Shown here piece after piece: positions 15,057-19,732 of a stretch of 19,732 nt of DNA; the stretch's first letter is position 1, and each line of letters starts with the position of its first letter. The position numbers and the translations under genes are program-made. The stretch spans positions 1 to 19,732 of the forward strand of contig JBCCTV010000031.1 in NCBI GenBank assembly GCA_039197915.1. Direction: 5' to 3'. The notes under the pieces were generated by a model. The model saw nothing but the letters and a program-made list of their open reading frames with translations. It was not told where the DNA came from and ran no database searches. The DNA comes from JAJFFW01 sp039197915 (GTDB lineage: Bacteria; Pseudomonadota; Alphaproteobacteria; Caulobacterales; Parvularculaceae).

Positions 15057-16037
15057 CTATTCAACCGCTGCGGCGCGCAAGCGCGCAACTTCACGCGCCC
15101 TCTGTCGTTTGAGATCATGGCGCGCGGCGCGCTTCACGAGGACGTACAAAATGAAATACGTCATCGCCGCGCCGACGGCCGCGAGCCACATGGGAAGATT
15201 GTCAAACAACGCGACAAAGCGGTCATAGCTCAGGCCCATCGCCGTCGCCATCGCTGGGAATTCCTGCCCAACAAGCAGGAGCGCCCCGAGCCCCGTCATC
15301 GAAAACGCCAAGAGGCCGGCAAGCGCCGCGCCAATCGTTACACCGAGGTCGGCGTGCTCTTCTGCCTTAGAAATGATCATTTTCGTCGGATCACCCGACA
15401 GCGCCTGGCTTGCCGCAAATAAGGCGCGCCCCCGTGCGGCGCGTTCTTCCGGCGACAACGACTCAAGATCAACTTCGCGCTTGGGGTCAAACTCGACCAT
15501 TGGCGTTGCCGAAAGCTCTGCATCCGACACAAAATCAAGCTCGCATTCGGGTGAGGGTTGAACGTCAGACGTCGGCACCAGCAGCGAGGCATCGGTTGGC
15601 ATCAGAAAGAGCGACTTCTCTGCAGCGCGTCGGCGCGAAAGGCCGTCAAGCGAGACGAGCTCGCCTTCGATCCGGACTTTGTTCCACATTTCGATCGCGT
15701 GGGCGGCGCCGAGCTTATCGCCGGCGTTCAATTTGCGCAGAACCGTCGAGCGACGCCAGTTGTCCGCACCGATATTGAATATCAGGGAAACCAGCGCGTC
15801 GTGCTCATTTTGGTTAAGCGGCGCGCGAACCGTATCCGCAATTAATGACTCAATTGGAGCGACGTCGTCTCTAAGAAGGCGCTCGGCCTCGCCCTCGGTG
15901 ACGCTCATGCCGTGGCGCGCCGTTGACGTATGGCCGTAACCGACGGTCCATTCCTCATTCGGGGCGTAATGCGCGGACATGCGCAGCCCTTCATAGCCCT
16001 TGATTAAGTTGAGCCCTGTTTCGCCAGTTTTAAACAA
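15057..16037 (-). CDS. spmX: SpmX-like polarity factor (lysozyme-derived, membrane-anchored)
   Basis: The layout is that of SpmX, the domesticated phage lysozyme that in Caulobacter marks the stalked pole, binds PopZ and recruits the kinase DivJ. Residues 1-147 are a GH24 (T4-type) lysozyme domain: KGYEGLRM, WTVGYGHTSTARHG, NQNEHDALVSLIFNIGADNW and RRSTVLRKLNAG. Residues 148-225 are an acidic linker, followed by two membrane segments, about 232-257 and 282-301, and a basic tail. Against T4 lysozyme, Glu11 is Glu16 and Thr26 is Thr31, but Asp20 is Ala25. The start is TTG with AGGGGA 7 bases upstream and an in-frame TAA before it. A phage endolysin with fused holin-like helices is the alternative, but no phage gene is nearby. 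Confidence 0.88.
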   Translation of the reverse strand: MFKTGETGLNLIKGYEGLRMSAHYAPNEEWTVGYGHTSTARHGMSVTEGEAERLLRDDVAPIESLIADTVRAPLNQNEHDALVSLIFNIGADNWRRSTVLRKLNAGDKLGAAHAIEMWNKVRIEGELVSLDGLSRRRAAEKSLFLMPTDASLLVPTSDVQPSPECELDFVSDAELSATPMVEFDPKREVDLESLSPEERAARGRALFAASQALSGDPTKMIISKAEEHADLGVTIGAALAGLLAFSMTGLGALLLVGQEFPAMATAMGLSYDRFVALFDNLPMWLAAVGAAMTYFILYVLVKRAARHDLKRQRAREVARLRAAAVE

Positions 16038-16387
16038 GACCGCGTCCCCTAATTACGCTCCACCCCTAACGGCGCCGGAACCGAAACCCACGTGATTCCC
16101 CGCACCAAGGGATGAGCATAGCATGCGCGTTTACCATTGTGTAGATGAATCCCAAGCTGGGACGTCGCCTGCCTGTTGAGCCGGCTGCCCCGGGTAAGAC
16201 CGGTGTTGATTGCCCGAAAACCCGCCAAATCCCCCGTTCAGAAGGCGTTTTAAGGCGCAACGCCGAGACATTGGTCAGAAATGGCACGAAACTTGGTCGC
16301 TCTCGACATATCGTGGCAGGTTTGCTCGTATTGGCACGGGGATCTTGCGGGAAACGCAAACGCGCTTTGGGCGCGGGGTAGGTGGTT
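16038..16387. other. 350-base stretch between divergent genes, no gene seen
   Basis: It separates the spmX start from the small hydrophobic ORF and must hold promoters for both. Frames here are short, Arg/Pro-rich and lack ribosome sites, so I call no gene. I see two GANTC (CcrM-type) sites, GATTC near 16094 and GAATC near 16147, but no CtrA box, sigma-54 site with correct spacing, terminator or recognisable RNA. Confidence 0.5.
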
Positions 16388-16606
16388 ATGGGTAACGGCG
16401 TCGCCAACATTATCGCGGCGTTGCTTGTCTCGGGCGCTCTGGTTTGGAATGGGCTCGGCGGCAAAAACGATGCGAACGCACTCAGCGACGAACAAATCGC
16501 CTCGATTTACGACCGCGCGATAGGCGACATCAGAAACGATATCGTCATCAACTGCGGTTGTTGCGGCGAGGAAGAAGGGGCGAGGCGCGAAACCCGTTCT
16601 TTTTAA
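16388..16606 (+). CDS. Small membrane-anchored protein, possibly 5' part of broken gene
   Basis: A 72-residue product beginning with a hydrophobic helix (about 5-24, VANIIAALLVSGALVWNGLG), then a polar part, SDEQIASIYDRAIGDIRND, and a Cys-rich turn CGCCGEEE. I recognise no family. The ATG at 16388 has AGGTGG close upstream and GGGG about 9 bases away. The stop TAA at 16604 comes right after a run of five T's (16599-16603). One more T there would join this frame to the downstream proline-repeat frame, giving an anchored protein of about 256 aa. Whether it is a complete small protein or the N-terminal part of an interrupted gene cannot be settled from this copy. Confidence 0.55.
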   Translation: MGNGVANIIAALLVSGALVWNGLGGKNDANALSDEQIASIYDRAIGDIRNDIVINCGCCGEEEGARRETRSF

Positions 16607-16701
16607 GGGCCCGCCCCGCTCCGACTAGGCTCGCCGGATATAATCCCGGCTTTCCAGCAAGAGCGCGGCGGGCGACCCCACCAAACGCTAGAGTTGCATC
16701 A

Positions 16702-17157
16702 GTGATCCCTGCGACCCCAATAGTTGCCGCGGCGCCTATCCCTGTACAGCCGGCGACGCCGCCCCAAGCGTTTCCGCCGCTGGTCCCGTTTTTTACTCCG
16801 CCGCCGCTCGCGCTTTTGCCGCCGACGATTATCGCGCCGCCGGGCCAACCCCCCGTGGATAATCCAGTTGAACCGCCGGTCACACCGCCGACGGAGCCCC
16901 CAGTGGAACCGCCAGTAACGCCGCCAGTTGAGCCACCAGTGGAACCGCCAGTTACGCCCCCAACTGACCCTCCGGTGACGCCACCTGTGGACCCGCCTGT
17001 GACGCCTCCAACACCGGTTTCAGACGGGTTTGCCTGGTGGATAATGGCGCTCAGCGCCGCGGTGATCGCGCTTGCCCCCCTAGCGCCGGCGCGAACGATG
17101 AAGCGGGCGCCCGTGAAAGCGCGACGCAAACATGGTGAGGCTCGCCGCTCACAGTAA
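16702..17157 (+). CDS. Proline-repeat protein with C-terminal membrane anchor
   Basis: The frame encodes a Pro-rich segment, then about 13 tandem four-residue units of the type P-V-E/T/D-P (residues about 55-105), then a membrane helix GFAWWIMALSAAVIALAPLA (about 109-128) and a strongly basic tail with MKRAPVKARRK. This order suggests a rigid periplasmic spacer held by a C-terminal anchor with its tail in the cytoplasm. The start is doubtful: GTG 16702 has no good ribosome site, there is no signal peptide, and the same frame is open back through 16444. The real N-terminus may be the preceding 72-codon ORF (see finding). The last 9 bases overlap the convergent mgtE end. I recognise no family. 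Confidence 0.5.
   Translation: MIPATPIVAAAPIPVQPATPPQAFPPLVPFFTPPPLALLPPTIIAPPGQPPVDNPVEPPVTPPTEPPVEPPVTPPVEPPVEPPVTPPTDPPVTPPVDPPVTPPTPVSDGFAWWIMALSAAVIALAPLAPARTMKRAPVKARRKHGEARRSQ
16864..17016 (+). repeat. 12-bp tandem coding repeat (P-V-x-P units)
   Basis: About 13 degenerate copies of a 12-base unit, CCN-GTN/ACN-GAN/ACN-CCN, make up the proline spacer. Copies differ mostly at third codon positions, so the array is old enough to have drifted while keeping the peptide pattern. Such arrays can expand or contract by slippage. Confidence 0.85.
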
Positions 17158-18690
17158 AACGACGGCGGCGAGACCGAGGAAGACAAAAAACCCAACGACG
17201 TCCGTGACAGTCGTCACAAACACGGCGGACGATAAGGCCGGGTCAGCTCCCACGCGTTGGAGACCAAGGGGAATGAGAATCCCGGCCAGGCCCGCCGCCA
17301 AAAGGTTGATGACCATCGCGATGCCGACGACTGCCGCGAGCTTCACGCTATCCGGCCCGATACCGGACGTTGAAAAATACCAGAGGCCGGCGAGCGCCCC
17401 CATTATTAAGGCGAACACAACGCCATTCAGCCCACCGACTAAGGCCTCGCGCCAAATGATGCGTGCAGCGTTCGACGCCGTTAGATCTTTTGTCGCCAAT
17501 GAGCGGACGGCGACCGTTAACGTCTGTGTACCAGCATTTCCGCCCATCGAGGCGACGATGGGCATCAACACCGCAAGGGCGACGACCTGAGTGATTGCCG
17601 CGTCAAACAATGAAATTACCAGCGAGGCCATCACGGCTGTTCCAAGGTTAATCGCGAGCCACGAAAAGCGTGAGCGCACGGTCGCCAAAACCGTATCCGA
17701 AAGGCCCGTGTCAGCCTCAACGCCGCCCAGTGCGAGCATGTCCTCGTGGGTTTCTTCGTGCACAATCTCCACGATGTCGTCGACGGTGATCATCCCGACC
17801 AGGCGACCATTGTCGTCAACGACCGGCGCCGAGATAAGATTGTACTGCTCGAAGAGATAAGCGACCTCTTCCTGGTCCATCGATATTGGAATGCGACGGA
17901 ACTCTGTGCTCGGAATAAGGTCCGAAATCAAAACGTCGCGCTGGGCCCGCAAAAGGGTGGAGAGAGGAACCTCCCCTATCGGTTTAAACGCTGGATCAAT
18001 TACAAAGACCTCAAAGAAGCGCTCCGGCAATTCTTCAGCGCCGCGCATGCGATCGATAATTTGACCGACCGACCAGTAGGACGGCGCGGCAAAAATATCC
18101 CGCTGCATTAAGCGCCCGGCGCTATCCTCTTCATATTCAAGCGCGGCCGACAGGGCCAGCCGGTCCATGACGGGCACTTCGGCCAGAATTTCAGCGCGTT
18201 TTTCCTGGTCGAGCTCTTCTAGAACAAACGCCGCGTCATCGGTATCAAGCTCGGCCACGGCTTCGGCAACCGCTTCGGTCTCCATGGCGTCAACAACGGC
18301 GACGGTCAGATCAGGCTCAAGCTCGGCCAGAACCTCCGAGGGCAACGCACCGTCAAACATGCCGATGAACGCGTCGCGTTGTTCGTTGTTTAAAAACGCC
18401 AATAGGTCGGCGACGTCGGCCGGGTGCAACGTTTCGCACAATGACCGCGCGCCCGCGCCGTCGCCAGCGTCAATGGCGGTAGTGATCGATTTGATGAAGT
18501 CTTCGGCTAGTGTTTGATCTTCATTAAAGCGCGCATCGGCAGGCGTCGGTTTTTGCGCCTTGTCGCTATCTTGCTCTACAACGCTCTCCGACAACGCCTG
18601 TTCAGCAGCAACCACTTCATCCTTATAGGAACCACTACGGTCGTTTTGAGCGCTGCGGGCGTTATCATCGGCTGCAGATGGGTCATGCAT
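17149..18690 (-). CDS. mgtE: Magnesium channel MgtE
   Basis: Inner-membrane Mg2+ channel gated by cytosolic Mg2+. From the ATG at 18690 it has 513 residues: an acidic polar N-terminal extension (1-~60), the helical N domain (~65-200, with LHPADVADLL), a CBS pair (~205-312, ending GRLVGMITVDDIVEIVHEE), the plug helix, and five membrane segments (~345-512). The pore signature MPIVASMGGNAGTQT (376-390) and the channel-lining Asp497 in VTTVTDVVGFF are present. GGAGG 6 bases before this ATG decides against the ATG six codons upstream. It converges with the proline-repeat gene. About 60 residues of N-terminal extension are more than usual, of unknown meaning. A palindrome sits about 100 bases upstream. 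Confidence 0.96.
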   Translation of the reverse strand: MHDPSAADDNARSAQNDRSGSYKDEVVAAEQALSESVVEQDSDKAQKPTPADARFNEDQTLAEDFIKSITTAIDAGDGAGARSLCETLHPADVADLLAFLNNEQRDAFIGMFDGALPSEVLAELEPDLTVAVVDAMETEAVAEAVAELDTDDAAFVLEELDQEKRAEILAEVPVMDRLALSAALEYEEDSAGRLMQRDIFAAPSYWSVGQIIDRMRGAEELPERFFEVFVIDPAFKPIGEVPLSTLLRAQRDVLISDLIPSTEFRRIPISMDQEEVAYLFEQYNLISAPVVDDNGRLVGMITVDDIVEIVHEETHEDMLALGGVEADTGLSDTVLATVRSRFSWLAINLGTAVMASLVISLFDAAITQVVALAVLMPIVASMGGNAGTQTLTVAVRSLATKDLTASNAARIIWREALVGGLNGVVFALIMGALAGLWYFSTSGIGPDSVKLAAVVGIAMVINLLAAGLAGILIPLGLQRVGADPALSSAVFVTTVTDVVGFFVFLGLAAVVLL

Positions 18691-18788
18691 AGCAAGCCTC
18701 CACGCCATAGCCGCCGAGGCTGGGGCGCTTGGGTTAGGGCGTATGGCTTAACGGCCAATCGCGACGGGCAGTCGATTGGAAACAGGCT

Positions 18789-18807
18789 GGGTGTAAGCTT
18801 TACACCC
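18789..18807. promoter_or_regulatory. Palindromic operator candidate upstream of mgtE
   Basis: GGGTGTAA (18789-18796) and TTACACCC (18800-18807) form a perfect 8-bp inverted repeat around three bases. No T-run follows on either strand, so a terminator is unlikely. On the minus strand TTGAAA lies 17 bases before TACACC, a possible -35/-10 pair with a poor -10, so a repressor bound here would cover the mgtE promoter. The cognate regulator is unknown. Confidence 0.45.
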
Positions 18808-18848
18808 CCTACTTTCAAGCGGCGTCGCGTCCGGTAACGAAAAATAAA

Positions 18849-19097
18849 TTAGTAAACGCCTGGGAGAAACGATATTACCGCGATGATTGCGCTGACAATT
18901 ATCGTCAGTATAGACGCTATAGCGGTTGCACGGATCGCTTTGCGCTTGAGTTGGGGGTCAACCGGCGCGCCGGGCTCTGCGCCTCGGACACCATCGTCTT
19001 CACTCTCCCAACGCGCGGTGACGCCCATCGGCAAGAGTGCCAGAAACACAACCCACCATAGGATAATGAAGATGACAATCGTTCCGCCAATATTCAC
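18849..19097 (-). CDS. DUF1467 family small membrane protein
   Basis: An 82-residue inner-membrane protein of a conserved alphaproteobacterial family with unknown function. It has two hydrophobic helices, about 6-25 (IVIFIILWWVVFLALLPMGV) and 57-77, flanking a cytoplasm-type loop with the family signature GAEPGAPVDPQLKRKA. The start is GTG 19097, three bases after the RNase J stop, so it is probably translated by coupling to RNase J; the ribosome site itself is weak. The same linkage with RNase J is common in alphaproteobacteria as far as I recall. Confidence 0.9.
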   Translation of the reverse strand: MNIGGTIVIFIILWWVVFLALLPMGVTARWESEDDGVRGAEPGAPVDPQLKRKAIRATAIASILTIIVSAIIAVISFLPGVY

Positions 19098-19100
19098 GCG

Positions 19101-19732
19101 CTAAACCCGACAGACATGGATTTCGATTAACGGCCGCTTACCCCAGATCTCCATGAGCTGCTGGCGCACGGCCCGGCGGGCAATCGACGCCACGGCGTCG
19201 TCATCGCGACGTTTGGGCTTTGGGGCTTCCGAAATCGCCTCTTCAACGACTTCCTCAATCGCGGTTTGCACATTGGGTTCCGTATCCGTCTCCCGTGGCG
19301 CGCCAATTAGTGTGGCGCTCACCGGCGCCGCCAACGCGCCGTTTTCATCGATCGGAATTGACAGAAAAACTGCGCCAGCAAACGACAATTTCCTCCGCTC
19401 ACGCATGGGCGCAGCCCCATCGGCAAGCAGGGCGTCGCCATCGAGGTGCAGCCGACCTGCCGGCACCTCGTCGATCACTTCAGGTCCGTTCGGCGAGATT
19501 CGGATCAAATCGCCGTTTCGCGGCGCTAGCGACCGCTCAGCCCCAAGCTTAAGTGCGAAGGAAGCATGCTCTTCCAAATGACGCGCTTCACCGTGCACGG
19601 GAATGGCGATTTTCGGCCGCGCCCAATCATACATTTGGCGCAGCTCATCACGGCACGGATGACCGGAAACGTGAATGAACGCGTCTTTTTCGGTAATGAT
19701 GTGGACGCCAAGTTCAACGAGTTCATTTTGGA
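19101..19732 (-). CDS. rnj: Ribonuclease J, C-terminal part (runs off window)
   Basis: Metallo-beta-lactamase/beta-CASP ribonuclease with 5'-exo- and endonuclease activity in RNA maturation and decay. Only the last 209 residues are in the window. They include the beta-CASP motif HVSGHPCRDELRQ, then WARPKIAIPVHGEARHLEEH, the return of the catalytic domain, and the C-terminal domain to VRQQLMEIWGKRPLIEIHVCRV. An Ala/Glu-rich insert (AIEEVVEEAISEAP, then KPKRRDDD) precedes the last helix. The 5' end with the HxHxDH metal site lies beyond base 19732, so the active site cannot be checked here. The downstream DUF1467 gene starts 3 bases after the stop. Confidence 0.93.
   Translation of the reverse strand, partial: QNELVELGVHIITEKDAFIHVSGHPCRDELRQMYDWARPKIAIPVHGEARHLEEHASFALKLGAERSLAPRNGDLIRISPNGPEVIDEVPAGRLHLDGDALLADGAAPMRERRKLSFAGAVFLSIPIDENGALAAPVSATLIGAPRETDTEPNVQTAIEEVVEEAISEAPKPKRRDDDAVASIARRAVRQQLMEIWGKRPLIEIHVCRV

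Noticed and set aside
16332..16348. Sigma-54-like TGGCAC ... TTGC pair before the small hydrophobic ORF
   Set aside because: The GG and GC elements are 12 bases apart instead of the required 10.
16145..16381. 78-codon plus frame in the spmX upstream gap
   Set aside because: Basic, motif-free translation and no ribosome site; left as intergenic.
16548..17195. Minus-strand Gly-rich repeat frame opposite the proline-repeat gene
   Set aside because: It overlaps the mgtE end by more than 40 bases and has no sensible domain layout. The plus frame gives a membrane helix with a basic tail and fits between genes.

Overview
The window reads as a chromosomal stretch of an alphaproteobacterium. The content is largely housekeeping: a MipZ-type division ATPase, the unsaturated fatty acid set fabA-fabB-fabI, RNase J, DUF1467 and DUF1489 family proteins, and a protein with the full layout of SpmX (lysozyme-like domain, acidic linker, two C-terminal membrane segments). 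SpmX is known from Caulobacterales in the broad sense, stalked and budding bacteria including Hyphomonadaceae/Maricaulis relatives, so I place the source there. A TTAA-N7-TTAA site of the CtrA type fits that placement. All assignments come from reading the sequence and from remembered family motifs; no search was run.

Layout. 1-258 is a perfect 119-bp inverted repeat with a 20-base loop, starting at the first base of the window; a contig-end fold-back is the likeliest explanation. 442-855 is a small secreted protein of unknown function. 914-1444 (-) is inorganic pyrophosphatase and 1609-2736 (-) is MipZ with an unusually long low-complexity tail. 2877-3725 (+) is an orphan PapD-like chaperone, convergent with a coiled-coil/SPOR-like lipoprotein at 3747-4526 (-). 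4675-6943 (+) is a tight panC-dut-moeB/thiF-type run, followed by a YceI-like lipoprotein at 6986-7600. 7616-8080 (-) is a DUF2141 exported protein and 8301-9284 (-) a D-2-hydroxyacid dehydrogenase. The latter is divergent from an SH3-domain exported protein at 9397-9957, with the CtrA-type site between them.

10075-12889 (+) is fabA-fabB-[small membrane protein]-fabI. FabA makes and isomerises the 2-decenoyl intermediate, FabB elongates the cis product and FabI does the final reduction, so the run supplies unsaturated and saturated acyl chains. Facing it on the minus strand is an apparent operon, DUF1489 gene > membrane-anchored protein with a Ca-binding-like loop > NodB-type deacetylase (14947 down to 12920). 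SpmX follows at 15057-16037 (-). 16388-17157 (+) holds a small hydrophobic ORF and a proline-repeat ORF that may be one gene broken at a T5 run. 17149-18690 (-) is the Mg2+ channel MgtE, with a strong palindrome upstream. 18849-19097 (-) is DUF1467, which starts 3 bases after the stop of RNase J; RNase J runs off the right edge.

I see no CRISPR array, insertion sequence, tRNA, rRNA or obvious defence system. The items most worth a second look are the SpmX homologue that has lost the lysozyme catalytic Asp, the MipZ tail, the probable frameshift in the proline-repeat gene, and the edge inverted repeat.
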